Source of the DNA: Lachnospiraceae bacterium GAM79
Lineage (GTDB): Bacteria; Bacillota; Clostridia; Lachnospirales; Lachnospiraceae
Direction of reading: 5' to 3'
NCBI GenBank assembly: GCA_020735665.1
Contig: CP085928.1
Coordinates: 1,784,501-1,848,500 of the forward strand
Length of the DNA: 64,000 bases
A program made the position numbers and the translations under genes. The first letter of the stretch is position 1. Each line of letters begins with the position of its first letter. Positions 28,168-36,800 of the stretch are shown here, piece by piece. The notes under the pieces are model-generated. The model worked only from the letters and a program-made list of their open reading frames with translations. It did not search any database and had not been told where the DNA came from.

Positions 28168-28692
28168 TTACAATTTCTTGATATCAGCGAATGCAATCTC
28201 TACAGATGTTGCACGGCCAAATATTTCTACATCGATGGTAATGGTCTGTTTACTTGGGTTAATTGCCTTAATACTACCCACGGTACCTTCCCAGGCACCT
28301 GCTGTAACCTCAACCATATCGCCTACTTCCGCATCGATCACGATTGTCTCCTTGTTGATTCCAAGGTACTTCATCTCATCATCTGATAACGGAACCGGTT
28401 TTGATCCCGGTCCTACGAATCCTGTAACACCTCTTGTATTACGAACTACATACCATGTAGCATCGTTCATAATCATATTGAGCAGGACATAGCCGGGAAA
28501 CAGTTTTCTGGTAACAGCTTTCTGTACACCGTTCTTAACCTCAATGGATTCTTCTACGGGTACAGATACTTCTAATATCTGGTCCTGTAATTTTCTGTTT
28601 TCAATTGTTTTCTCAATATCAGCTTTAACCTTATTTTCATAACCTGAGTAGGTATGGACTACATACCATTTTGCGCTTTCTGCATCTGCCAT
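28168..28692 (-). CDS. nusG: Transcription termination/antitermination protein NusG
   Basis: 174 residues from the ATG at 28690-28692 (a TTG four codons earlier is possible). The NGN domain has KWYVVHTYSGYENKVK and FPGYVLLNMIMND, with TRGVTGFVG; the C-terminal KOW domain has VGDMVEVTAGAWEGTVGSI. NusG binds RNA polymerase and couples it to Rho or the ribosome. It is placed directly after secE, as in most bacteria. Confidence 0.97.
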   Translation of the reverse strand: MADAESAKWYVVHTYSGYENKVKADIEKTIENRKLQDQILEVSVPVEESIEVKNGVQKAVTRKLFPGYVLLNMIMNDATWYVVRNTRGVTGFVGPGSKPVPLSDDEMKYLGINKETIVIDAEVGDMVEVTAGAWEGTVGSIKAINPSKQTITIDVEIFGRATSVEIAFADIKKL

Positions 28693-28714
28693 ATAATTCA
28701 CCAACCTTTACTCA

Positions 28715-28918
28715 TTATATTATGAAATTCAAGCCTATTTGTATAAGCCAGTCAACGACTGCAATAATAGCTCCGAGGATTACCGTTGAAACGATTACTA
28801 CGGCTGACTGCTTAAACAGGGTTGTTCTGTCAAGCCATGTGATTTTCTTGAATTCACCCTTTAGTTCCTGGGTCCAGCTTTTCTTGAGAGCTGTTGATTT
28901 TTCTTCACTTTTTGCCAT
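28715..28918 (-). CDS. secE: Preprotein translocase subunit SecE
   Basis: 67 residues, the short single-helix form of Gram-positive bacteria. The conserved amphipathic segment ELKGEFKKITWLDRTTL precedes one membrane helix (VVIVSTVILGAIIAVVDWLI). It stabilises SecY in the translocon. GGAGG precedes the ATG; it lies between rpmG and nusG. Confidence 0.96.
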   Translation of the reverse strand: MAKSEEKSTALKKSWTQELKGEFKKITWLDRTTLFKQSAVVIVSTVILGAIIAVVDWLIQIGLNFII

Positions 28919-28947
28919 TAAACCAATCCTCCTTCACTGGTCCGGAA

Positions 28948-29103
28948 CTATTTTGTTTCCTTGTGTACTGTATGCTTCTTGCAGAATCTGCAGTACTTCT
29001 TTGTTTCCATTCTGTCTGGATGCGTTTTCTTATCCTTTGTCATATTGTAATTACGCTGTTTACAATCCTGACATGCCAATGTTATTTTAACGCGCACTTC
29101 CAT
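28948..29103 (-). CDS. rpmG: 50S ribosomal protein L33
   Basis: A 51-residue protein starting [20 protein letters not shown] and ending [10 protein letters not shown], with two zinc-binding CxxC pairs (CQDC, CRFC), so it is the zinc-type L33. GGAGGTAG lies directly before the ATG at 29101-29103. It is the first gene of the secE-nusG-rplKA operon. No tRNA-Trp gene lies between it and secE, as is found in some relatives. Confidence 0.96.
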   Translation of the reverse strand: MEVRVKITLACQDCKQRNYNMTKDKKTHPDRMETKKYCRFCKKHTVHKETK

Positions 29104-29160
29104 CTACCTCCATTACTTATTTTAAGGCATAAAAAAAAGACCTCTTTCATCGCACGTTTA

Positions 29161-29190
29161 ACAATAACACAAGTATACAGTGCAAGTCAA
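29161..29190 (-). promoter_or_regulatory. Promoter of rpmG-secE-nusG-rplKA
   Basis: On the minus strand TTGACT, 18 bases, TATTGT, about 57 bases before the rpmG start. It is the best -35/-10 match in this gap. Confidence 0.6.
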
Positions 29191-29272
29191 GAAATCTTTT
29201 TCTGTTTTTAGACATATTCTCTATTTTTTAATTTTATAAAGAAATATGCCGCATTTATTGGATTGTCTGCAT

Positions 29273-29503
29273 TTACCCCTTCAGATCCTTTAAGGTATGG
29301 AATAATTCCATATCCGATTCTGTCAGTTTTACATTTGTACAGATCTGCTTTCCCTCCGGATCCGTGATCTTTACTTCTATAATATAGTCTTCTTTGATCC
29401 CGCTTGCCATCGCAGCCTGTAAAAACATCGGAAACTTCGGATGATTGGATGCAAATTTCTCCCATGCGGATTTTATCTTAAAAATTGATGCCGGATTTAC
29501 CAT
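29273..29503 (-). CDS. Small conserved hypothetical protein
   Basis: 76 residues from the ATG at 29501-29503, which has AAGGAG 6 bases upstream; a start 13 codons earlier lacks one. It begins MVNPASIFKIKSAWEKFASN and contains HPKFPMFLQAAM, IIEVKITDPEGK and a C-terminal ESDMELFHTLKDL. No signal peptide or membrane helix is present. I recall similar short proteins in Lachnospiraceae but know no function. Confidence 0.7.
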   Translation of the reverse strand: MVNPASIFKIKSAWEKFASNHPKFPMFLQAAMASGIKEDYIIEVKITDPEGKQICTNVKLTESDMELFHTLKDLKG

Positions 29504-29592
29504 ATCTATCTCCTTATCTACCTGTAGTTTCCCCGGATTCACTCACCCTGCAGGCATATCTTCTGTCCATTTATTCTATATTACTTGCAGCA

Positions 29593-30069
29593 TCAGAATA
29601 ATGCTGCGACCGCACCAAGCAGTCCATAACTTACAACTCCCACGATCAGGCCTGCAAGTACAACACCACCCATAACGGCAAGTGCGCTCTTCTTCCAGTC
29701 AAGATCTAAGAAGCTGGCTGCCAGAGTACCCGTCCAGGCTCCTGTACCCGGAAGTGGGATTCCTACAAACAGCATCAGTGCGATATAGACTCCACCGCCT
29801 GTCTTCTCAAGCAGCTTCTGCCCGCCTTTTTCACCCTTCTGAATACACCATGTAAAAAATTTTCCGATATATTTTTTGTCTTTTCCCCACATCAAAACCC
29901 GTCTGGCAAACCAGAAGATCACCGGAACCGGAAGTATGTTTCCGAGCATACAGATGATCAATGCCCGCAATGTCGGTATTCCGAATACCGCTGCATATGG
30001 AATTGCTCCTCGCAGCTCTACGATCGGAACCATAGATATCAGGAACATGATAAGATATTTTTTAACCAT
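29593..30069 (-). CDS. COG2426-type small membrane export protein
   Basis: 158 residues with four or five membrane helices. MVPIVELRGAIPYA near the N-terminus and FVGIPLPGTGAWTG in the second half are the marker segments of the family annotated as putative small multidrug export proteins (Pfam Sm_multidrug_ex). The transport role in that name is weakly supported. AGGAGA precedes the ATG and the SseB-like gene ends 9 bases upstream, so the two are probably co-transcribed. Confidence 0.85.
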   Translation of the reverse strand: MVKKYLIMFLISMVPIVELRGAIPYAAVFGIPTLRALIICMLGNILPVPVIFWFARRVLMWGKDKKYIGKFFTWCIQKGEKGGQKLLEKTGGGVYIALMLFVGIPLPGTGAWTGTLAASFLDLDWKKSALAVMGGVVLAGLIVGVVSYGLLGAVAALF

Positions 30070-30078
30070 TATTGTCTC

Positions 30079-30876
30079 CTAATTTTCTTTTTTATAGAAC
30101 GGCTCTGCATTTTCCAGAACTTTTTTTCCAAGTCCGTTATCTGTCCCGGTAAGTGCGATCGGAATACCGAACGCAAGCGGTTTTATCTTCGGAAGAAGTG
30201 AATCAAATAAATCTTCTTCATCACCTTCAAAATCAATTGTGATCAGATATTCTTCATCTGAATTTTCTTTTTCCATCATCTGAATATAAGCCGCCTTTAT
30301 ATTTGGGCGTTCTACAAAGAATTTCTTTGCTTCCTCTAACATATCAACCGGCATATATTTCGGGCTTCTCAAACGGATCTTTGTATTTGCAGGAATAGTG
30401 TGTTTCTTGATATTCGTATTCTTTTGTTCTTCAAGAACACTCTTTCTGCTCTCATCAACTGTCTTAATCAGAGCATCCGGCACCTGCATTCCAACTGTAT
30501 ACGGATCGATCACGATACCCTGAATCTGTCCCTTTGAATTCAGAACCAGCGGAGCAACCTCTTTATAAGTGAGTGCCATCTTCTCAACTTCCACTTCTTT
30601 GATCGCATGCTCGAATTCTTCATCATTTGTAAAGCATGGGAAGAAATTCTTTCCTGTATTATCTGTGATAACCCGGAAGTTCACTTTGAATTTTCCGTCT
30701 CCCATGATCCTGCCCTGATCGTCTTTCACCGGTTTGGGATCCAGTGTCGCCGGCAGGATAAATCTTGCCTGTAATAACTTCTCAATAAAATTCTTTAGAT
30801 TCTGCTGATTATTTTCGGCCTTAAAAACCTCAATTGCCTCCAACAATGCTTCATTCTTTATCTTGCCGCTTTCCAT
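30079..30876 (-). CDS. SseB-family protein
   Basis: 265 residues, soluble. The N-terminal SseB domain has LKNFIEKLLQARFILPATL, a segment ending KFKVNFRVITDN and FFPCFTNDEEFE, and a second part (SPKYMPVDMLEEAKKFF, YLITIDFEGDEEDLFDSLLP) matches the C-terminal SseB domain. SseB was named for enhanced serine sensitivity in E. coli; the molecular role is not known. It follows the zinc-ribbon membrane protein gene by 2 bases and precedes the small export gene by 9. Confidence 0.85.
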   Translation of the reverse strand: MESGKIKNEALLEAIEVFKAENNQQNLKNFIEKLLQARFILPATLDPKPVKDDQGRIMGDGKFKVNFRVITDNTGKNFFPCFTNDEEFEHAIKEVEVEKMALTYKEVAPLVLNSKGQIQGIVIDPYTVGMQVPDALIKTVDESRKSVLEEQKNTNIKKHTIPANTKIRLRSPKYMPVDMLEEAKKFFVERPNIKAAYIQMMEKENSDEEYLITIDFEGDEEDLFDSLLPKIKPLAFGIPIALTGTDNGLGKKVLENAEPFYKKEN

Positions 30877-30878
30877 AC

Positions 30879-31700
30879 TTAATTTTCACCTTTCTCTTTT
30901 ATACTGTCCTTATAGGCTCTGTATTCAACTTCTGCCTTCTTGCCTTCTTCACTTCTCTTGGATGCCACCATCTCAGGCATAATATCCACCATCGGCTCGT
31001 TAATATATTCCGTCAGCTTCTGAAGGAATTCCTTTCCACCTTTATAAGTAGCTACCGGAATGGCCACGACACCCTGATTAGTCATCATAACATACCCTCT
31101 TACCACATGGTAAAACGGCTTATGCAGCTTTGCCTGTTCCTTTATATCAGAAATATCATAACATTTCCATCTTCCGGGGATCTTACTGTAATACAGATGT
31201 TCTTTATCAAGCTTCGCAGCTGACCCTACGATACATCTGCACATCATACCGATCAAAAATCCAAGCGCCAGTGCCGCAAGAATCAGGATCCGTCCGGTTC
31301 CTTTAAATACACTGTCAAATCCCAAAAGTGCTACAACGATAAATAATACGATTGCTGTACCAACAATAAATGCCAGATACCCAACTGTAGTATATGCCTG
31401 ATACTGTCCATTCTTATTTTTTTTGCATTTTGAATAATAACTGAACGGTGAATCAATAAGACCAAGGTCAGCCCCGCATAACGGACAATATTTCTGATTC
31501 AGTGTCGCATTTGCAGGAATTGACTTTCCACAGTGCGGACAACGGAAAAAAAACTGATTGATAATACCCGATAATAACAGCATGATAACAAACAGTCCCC
31601 ATCCGTATATGATCTTTCCGACAAATGTAAATATAAACAGTCCCAGCGTACCGATCACAGGCATAATTACAATACAGCCCTTGGCAATTCTTAACTTCAT
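30879..31700 (-). CDS. Membrane protein with zinc ribbon
   Basis: 273 residues from the ATG at 31698-31700, which has GGAGG 5 bases upstream. Two N-terminal membrane helices are followed by a zinc ribbon (FRCPHCGKSIP, KYCPLCGAD), then two more helices (VGYLAFIVGTAIVLFIVVALL; RILILAALALGFLIGMMC) and a soluble C-terminus of about 100 residues. No enzyme motif is recognised. The stop is 2 bases from the SseB-like gene, so the three genes from 31700 to 29593 form an operon. Confidence 0.7.
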   Translation of the reverse strand: MKLRIAKGCIVIMPVIGTLGLFIFTFVGKIIYGWGLFVIMLLLSGIINQFFFRCPHCGKSIPANATLNQKYCPLCGADLGLIDSPFSYYSKCKKNKNGQYQAYTTVGYLAFIVGTAIVLFIVVALLGFDSVFKGTGRILILAALALGFLIGMMCRCIVGSAAKLDKEHLYYSKIPGRWKCYDISDIKEQAKLHKPFYHVVRGYVMMTNQGVVAIPVATYKGGKEFLQKLTEYINEPMVDIMPEMVASKRSEEGKKAEVEYRAYKDSIKEKGEN

Positions 31701-31795
31701 CTCTTCCTCCATCCGCAACAGAGTATTCCATCTGTTATTCTGTATAACAGCTCTGCTGTGGCTTTCTTCTTTCTATTTTCAGACCGGATCAGATC

Positions 31796-33079
31796 CTAGA
31801 TCTGTGCAAATGCCTGTTCCAGATCCGCGATCAGATCTTCCGCATCTTCCAGTCCACATGAATAACGAACAAGATCCGGATATACACCACATGCTGTCAG
31901 TTCCTCATCATTCATCTGCCTGTGTGTTGCACTTGCCGGATGCAGACAACAGGTTCTTGCATCAGCTACATGTGTCTCGATTGAGCCAAGTTTTAAGTGC
32001 TTCATGAATTCTTCCGCTGCTTTTCTTCCGCCCTTTACACCGAAGCTTACAACACCGCAGGAGCCGTTTGGCAGATATTTTTCTGCAAGTGCGTGATATT
32101 TGTCATTTTCCAGTCCGCAGTAATTCACATAAGCAACCTTATCATTCTGTTCCAGATATTTTGCAACTGCGAGTGCATTCTCACAATGACGCTTTACTCT
32201 GACATGCAGACTCTCCAGTCCGAGATTCAGGATAAATGCACTCTGCGGAGACTGTACAGAACCGAAATCACGCATCAGCTGTGCAGTTGCCTTTGTGATA
32301 AATGCGCCCTCTTTTCCGAACTTCTCTGCATATGTAATTCCGTGATAACTGTCATCCGGTGTGGTAAGTCCCGGGAATTTGTCTGCGTATTTCATCCAGT
32401 CGAACTTTCCAGCATCTACGATACATCCACCGATAGCTGCTCCATGTCCGTCCATGTATTTGGTTGTGGAATGGGTTACGATATCTGCTCCCCATTCGAT
32501 CGGACGACAGTTGATCGGAGTCGGGAATGTATTATCTACGATAAGCGGTACGCCTTGCTCGTGAGCTACCTTTGCGAACTTCTCAATATCTAATACAGTC
32601 AGAGCCGGATTTGCTATGATCTCACCAAATAACGCCTTGGTATTCGGGCGGAAGGCTGCACGGATCTCATCTTCGGATGCATCCGGATCAACAAATGTGA
32701 AATCGATTCCCATCTTCTTCATGGTTACAGCAAATAAGTTGTAAGTTCCACCATAGATAGAATTCGATGCAACAACATGATCGCCGCAATTTGCAATATT
32801 GAATACTGCATAGAAGTTTGCAGCCTGACCGGAACCGGTAAGCATTGCAGCTGCACCACCCTCTAACTGACAGATCTTCTTTGCAACCAGATCATTTGTA
32901 GGATTCTGAAGTCGGGAATAAAAATATCCGTCTGCCTCCAGATCGAATAATTTACCCATATCCTCACTTGTTGCATATTTGAATGTCGTGCTCTGGTAGA
33001 TCGGAACCTGTCGTGGTTCTCCGTTTCCCGGTTCATAACCTCCCTGTACACATGTTGTATTAATCTTGTATTTACTCAT
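31796..33079 (-). CDS. metY: O-acetylhomoserine sulfhydrylase
   Basis: 427 residues, the length typical of the Cys/Met metabolism PLP family members with the MetY insertion. Markers are VPIYQSTTFKY, YSRLQNPTNDLVAKKI, EGGAAAMLTGSGQAANFY, VDNTFPTPI, the PLP Lys in HSTTKYMDGHGAAIGG, and SIETHVADARTCCLHPASATH. It makes homocysteine from O-acetylhomoserine and sulfide, or Cys from O-acetylserine. AGGAGG precedes the ATG. The 200-base leader shows no SAM-I or SAM-II riboswitch that I can recognise. Confidence 0.93.
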   Translation of the reverse strand: MSKYKINTTCVQGGYEPGNGEPRQVPIYQSTTFKYATSEDMGKLFDLEADGYFYSRLQNPTNDLVAKKICQLEGGAAAMLTGSGQAANFYAVFNIANCGDHVVASNSIYGGTYNLFAVTMKKMGIDFTFVDPDASEDEIRAAFRPNTKALFGEIIANPALTVLDIEKFAKVAHEQGVPLIVDNTFPTPINCRPIEWGADIVTHSTTKYMDGHGAAIGGCIVDAGKFDWMKYADKFPGLTTPDDSYHGITYAEKFGKEGAFITKATAQLMRDFGSVQSPQSAFILNLGLESLHVRVKRHCENALAVAKYLEQNDKVAYVNYCGLENDKYHALAEKYLPNGSCGVVSFGVKGGRKAAEEFMKHLKLGSIETHVADARTCCLHPASATHRQMNDEELTACGVYPDLVRYSCGLEDAEDLIADLEQAFAQI

Positions 33080-33287
33080 TACGTCCTCCTAATAACCATA
33101 TATCTTCTGTGTTTTATAATCTGTTTCAGGCTTCTGTATCCATATCTTTTCTCAATATTTCCGGTCATATGAATATTACCTTTTCCTGTAACATTCAGCA
33201 CATCATCTCATTATATATAATTTATCCCATTCCTGCAAGCACATGAACTACGGCAATAATTAAAAATCGGTTAAGATTTTCTTATAT

Positions 33288-33812
33288 TTATGACAGTTCA
33301 AAAATCTCCCTGCAAAGCTTTCTTCCCGACCGTGTCCGGAAAATCTTCTCATAGGCAGACCAGACTGCCTTAATATGTTCTTTATCCTCATACAGATTAA
33401 CAAGAAAATCTGCTTCTACCAGTATCTGATAATCCGTTCCGTCAATATTCGAATAAGTATGGTGATGACCGACCAGATAGCATACTCTTTCAATAAATGC
33501 AGTATCATCCGTCAAAGACAAAAGCAGCTTTTCTGCTTCCGGCGGTCCTTCCTTCTCCTGCGTTTTCCCTGTATTATATCCATATTTCTTTTCTGAATTC
33601 TTTATTCCTATATCATGCACAAGTGCGGCTACTTCCAGTATTTCCATCTCTTTTCCTGCAATGCCTTCCATCTCACCGATCAGCTTGGCAAAAGAATGAA
33701 CCTTCAGAAAATGATGGATCCGTCTGGCATCTCCTGTATAATATTCGATCATTTTTTCTTTAACCCGAGATTCCAAATCCCGGCTTATAGGGATTATGTG
33801 TTCTGCTTCCAT
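33288..33812 (-). CDS. HD-domain phosphohydrolase
   Basis: 174 residues. The metal-binding set H...HD...H...D is visible as HSFAKLIGEME, ALVHDIGIKNSE, GHHHTYSN and VEADFLVN. Such proteins hydrolyse nucleotides or phosphoesters in the cytoplasm; the substrate here is not evident. AGGAGG precedes the ATG. It is transcribed divergently from murI and followed by the long metY leader. Confidence 0.85.
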   Translation of the reverse strand: MEAEHIIPISRDLESRVKEKMIEYYTGDARRIHHFLKVHSFAKLIGEMEGIAGKEMEILEVAALVHDIGIKNSEKKYGYNTGKTQEKEGPPEAEKLLLSLTDDTAFIERVCYLVGHHHTYSNIDGTDYQILVEADFLVNLYEDKEHIKAVWSAYEKIFRTRSGRKLCREIFELS

Positions 33813-34023
33813 TCTTTTCCTCCTGACTGTCTGCCGACTGTTTTGAATTATATGGTCCGACCGTTTACTGTCTTTTTATTTATTTTATATCTCTTTTCAC
33901 TCCCCGATTATATATGGCAACTGCAGAATACGCAACTTTTTTTCCGGTTTCTTCCGATTCTGAAGATTTTCACCTTATTCTTTTGCCTTATTAAAATGTT
34001 TTATATCGTTTTTTACTTATAGG

Positions 34024-34053
34024 TTGTCTTTTCTTTTCATATAGTAGTATAAT
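34024..34053 (+). promoter_or_regulatory. Promoter of murI
   Basis: TTGTCT at 34024-34029, an 18-base spacer and a perfect TATAAT at 34048-34053, with the start codon 34 bases further and AGGAGG between. Confidence 0.7.
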
Positions 34054-34087
34054 TTTCAAATGCAGGTATTTTTAGGAGGTTTTATAA

Positions 34088-34867
34088 ATGAACGATAACT
34101 CCCGTCCAATCGGTATATTTGATTCCGGCATTGGCGGTATCAGTGTCTTAAAAGAGATCGTTGCACTGATGCCGGAGGAAAATTATATATATTATGGTGA
34201 TTCTGCACATGCTCCATATGGGACACGACAGGTCGCCGATATTCAGAATCTAAGTCGGAGTTGTGTAGAATTCCTGCTTGAACATGATGCAAAAGCGATC
34301 GTGATCGCTTGCAACACCGCAACCAGTGCTGCTGCCGCCATGCTTCGTGCCGACTATCCCGATATCCCAGTAATCGGCATTGAACCGGCATTAAAACCAG
34401 CCGTTCTCTGGAAGGAACATGACCGGATTGCGGTTATGGCTACCCCTATGACATTAAAACAGGATAAGTTTCTGTCACTGATGCATACATACGAAGACCG
34501 ATCCGTAATCTACCGTGTACCATGTCCAAAGCTGGTTGGCTTTGTGGAAAACGGAGATCTGGACAGTCCGAAGCTTCATGATTATCTGCAAGAGGTTCTC
34601 TCGCCTTATCTGGAAAAGGGAATTGATGCGATCGTGCTTGGCTGTACACACTATCCGTTTGTGGAAAAAATGATCCGAACCGTTGTCGGTCCGGACATCA
34701 AGATTTTTGTCGGGAGCCACGGAACTGCCGTAGAACTGCGTCGCCGCCTGATCGCAGCAGGCTTAAAATCAGATTCTACCGGAGATGGAACAGTCGAGAT
34801 CTATAACAGCTGTACGACTGACGGGGACGCGCATGTTGCCCTTTGCAGGAAGCTGCTGGCATTATAA
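34088..34867 (+). CDS. murI: Glutamate racemase
   Basis: 259 residues. The two catalytic Cys are visible in IVIACNTATSAAAAML and IVLGCTHYPFVEKMI, with IGIFDSGIGGISVLKE, YYGDSAHAPYGTR and VIGIEPALKPAV. It converts L-Glu to D-Glu for peptidoglycan. AGGAGG precedes the ATG. It is monocistronic, followed by a long palindrome that can act as a terminator. Confidence 0.97.
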   Translation: MNDNSRPIGIFDSGIGGISVLKEIVALMPEENYIYYGDSAHAPYGTRQVADIQNLSRSCVEFLLEHDAKAIVIACNTATSAAAAMLRADYPDIPVIGIEPALKPAVLWKEHDRIAVMATPMTLKQDKFLSLMHTYEDRSVIYRVPCPKLVGFVENGDLDSPKLHDYLQEVLSPYLEKGIDAIVLGCTHYPFVEKMIRTVVGPDIKIFVGSHGTAVELRRRLIAAGLKSDSTGDGTVEIYNSCTTDGDAHVALCRKLLAL

Positions 34868-34931
34868 TGTATCGTACGGAAGAAGCTGGAGGCTATCATC
34901 CATTTCGCAAATCACTTTCGTTCTATTTCGC

Positions 34932-35104
34932 AAAAAGATTAACAGGTATCCGGTTTTATATACCCTTTATTTCACAGAACGCTCGCGCTCTATTTTTCAC
35001 GTAACGGTACTAACCTCACTGCCTTTAGCAGTTCGCTAAGGACCGACGTGAAAAAAGGTCTGTTACATAAAGGTATATAAAACCGGATACCTGTTAATCT
35101 TTTT
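34932..35104. repeat. 173-bp palindrome with 33-bp perfect inverted arms
   Basis: Bases 34932-34964 (starting aaaaagattaacagg) are exactly complementary to 35072-35104. Inside, shorter blocks also pair (ttttcacgt/acgtgaaaa, ctttagc/gctaagg), so the whole can fold as a branched hairpin. Each strand ends its hairpin in a run of T, and the element sits between convergent genes murI and the DUF3810 gene, so it can be a bidirectional terminator. Its length is far beyond what a terminator needs, and terminal inverted arms of this size recall a miniature mobile element. No clear target duplication is seen. Confidence 0.85.
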
Positions 35105-35149
35105 CTATGATCCTGTTAGAGATTGCTGAATTTTTATGAGCATACACAT

Positions 35150-36394
35150 TTAATACAACTCTTCATCGTAGTATCGTAATAACAGTCCGGTCACGCGGTC
35201 ATAGGCTGCGAAACCGTCTGAGACACCGTTCAGGTTCAGACTTGTTTCAGTGAAGGTATTGGATGCCTGATTGACGGTATCCGTCGATAGAATGGCCTTA
35301 TCCTCCACCTTTTCCCATGTCTCCGGGAGTAGAAAGATATCATCTGACAGCACCTGTTCGGATATCCTCTCATTTGCCAGATATAGCTCCGCGTCCTCCC
35401 CGATAGCCTCATAATAGGCATTATCTACATAAGATAATACACTCAGATACCCGGAATAAATAAAGAATGGATCTTCGCTGCCGATGCAGGCAAGATAAGA
35501 TATAAAGTTTGCCTCATCCTCATAGATATACCCATGCAGATGCGCCAGCTCATGGCAATAGGTTGCCGGATAATTTGTGATATACATATTTGCATTACAG
35601 TTTGCTTCCATCGAAAATGGGAAATAATATCCCGCCATATAGCTCTGGCTCATCAGCCCGGAGAACATCATATGCTTGACATTCGGATAGTACCCGGATA
35701 ACCGTGGATACCGGCCGGACAGTTTCCGAAGTGCATTTCGTGCCTGTTCCTGCATATCTCCGTCATATGTTATGTGTCCGTTTTCATCCCGCTCTACTTT
35801 TGTACTGTATTCGTTACACTGCTTTACGATATAATTGCGAAGCTCCTGCAATTCTTCTACCTTATACTGCCGTTCCTCTGTTTCCCCGTTTACAGAAATC
35901 GCTGAACAGTGATAGTAGATCGTACAGTTTCCGGTCATAATAAGACAGACCACAACCGTTATATATGCAACAACAAGGTCATAGATCCTGCAAAATCTCC
36001 GATATTTCTTATGTTTTCTTAAAAAGATCAACAGAATATTCAAAATCAGGAATGCAAGGATCAGCAGAATCGCCGTAACGATCATAACCTCTCCGAGCGA
36101 AAAGGAAAACAGATTGCCAAATCTTGCAAATATTGCAACGATAACCGGATTCACATATTCGGCATACCAGTCACACCAGTTTCCCCATCCCGCCTTTTCA
36201 CTGATCCACGGAGCAGCCCACGCTGCTGCATTTATCACTATGACCGGAAGCACTCCTGTAAGAAGAAGGATTCTGTGAATATGCCTTTTTTTCTTGTTCT
36301 TTTCTACCTTATTCATAATCTTATTCTTTCTGCCAGATAATGTATTTTCTGATATGCGTCCTGTCGGCTTCTCATACATAGAGGCAAATAGCAT
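35150..36394 (-). CDS. DUF3810-family membrane protein with HELAH motif
   Basis: Up to 414 residues; the start is uncertain. The ATG at 36394 has AGGT at a plausible distance, while the ATG at 36316 would give a 388-residue protein starting MNKVEKNKKKRHIHRILLL. Three membrane helices lie in the first half (about 40-60, 90-125, 135-160). The outer half contains ATYCHELAHLHGYIYEDEANFISYLAC, a zinc-metalloprotease-like HExxH with a downstream Glu, the mark of the DUF3810 family. The peptidase activity is inferred from the motif and not established for the family. Confidence 0.8.
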   Translation of the reverse strand: MLFASMYEKPTGRISENTLSGRKNKIMNKVEKNKKKRHIHRILLLTGVLPVIVINAAAWAAPWISEKAGWGNWCDWYAEYVNPVIVAIFARFGNLFSFSLGEVMIVTAILLILAFLILNILLIFLRKHKKYRRFCRIYDLVVAYITVVVCLIMTGNCTIYYHCSAISVNGETEERQYKVEELQELRNYIVKQCNEYSTKVERDENGHITYDGDMQEQARNALRKLSGRYPRLSGYYPNVKHMMFSGLMSQSYMAGYYFPFSMEANCNANMYITNYPATYCHELAHLHGYIYEDEANFISYLACIGSEDPFFIYSGYLSVLSYVDNAYYEAIGEDAELYLANERISEQVLSDDIFLLPETWEKVEDKAILSTDTVNQASNTFTETSLNLNGVSDGFAAYDRVTGLLLRYYDEELY

Positions 36395-36468
36395 CTGTAA
36401 TTTACCTGTTCAGTATAACATCCTGCTTTACTTTTTACGACGCACTTCACAGATTTATAACAAAAACT

Positions 36469-36523
36469 CCCTCAAAGTTTGACATCTTCTCTGCCTGCTG
36501 GCAGACCTGTCATTCTTTGAGGG
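36469..36523 (-). terminator. Terminator of the dlt-like operon
   Basis: CCCTCAAAG and CTTTGAGGG enclose inner pairings TGACA/TGTCA and TCTGCC/GGCAGA, a long stem of about 20 bp, followed on the minus strand by AGTTTTTG. It begins about 50 bases after the acyl carrier gene. Confidence 0.85.
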
Positions 36524-36574
36524 CATTCTATTTCCTGTTATACTTTTTACTATCAGCACATATTTACGATAAAA

Positions 36575-36796
36575 TTATTTCAGATCTTCTACCAGCTCAT
36601 ACAAGGCTTCTGCAGAATTGAAATTATCAGATGTGATCTCATCACTTGGGATGATAACATCGTATTTGTCTGCAATCTCCGCAATGATCGTTATAATATC
36701 CAGAGATTCCAGTATCCCATCATCTACCAATGCATCTTCATTTTCAAAGTCAACATTTGGCTTGATCTTTTTTAACATTGCAATAAAATCATTCAT
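36575..36796 (-). CDS. Acyl carrier protein (DltC-like)
   Basis: 73 residues, acidic, helical, starting MNDFIAMLKKIKPNVDFENE. The phosphopantetheine Ser is Ser31 in DDGILESLDIITII. It is the length of DltC and of peptidyl carrier proteins. AAAGGAG precedes the ATG. It follows the AMP ligase gene by 4 bases, so the ligase should load it. It is the last gene of an operon with SGNH and MBOAT genes, which points to envelope acylation and not to fatty acid synthesis. Confidence 0.88.
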   Translation of the reverse strand: MNDFIAMLKKIKPNVDFENEDALVDDGILESLDIITIIAEIADKYDVIIPSDEITSDNFNSAEALYELVEDLK

Positions 36797-36800
36797 AATC

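Noticed and set aside
28919-28947. tRNA-Trp gene between rpmG and secE
   Set aside because: The gap is only 29 bases and shows no cloverleaf.
33080-33287. Possible SAM riboswitch in the metY leader
   Set aside because: The 200-base leader lacks the conserved core of SAM-I or SAM-II types, and I see no terminator/antiterminator pair.
34932-35104. Calling the palindrome an insertion sequence
   Set aside because: There is no transposase frame and no clear target site duplication beside the arms.
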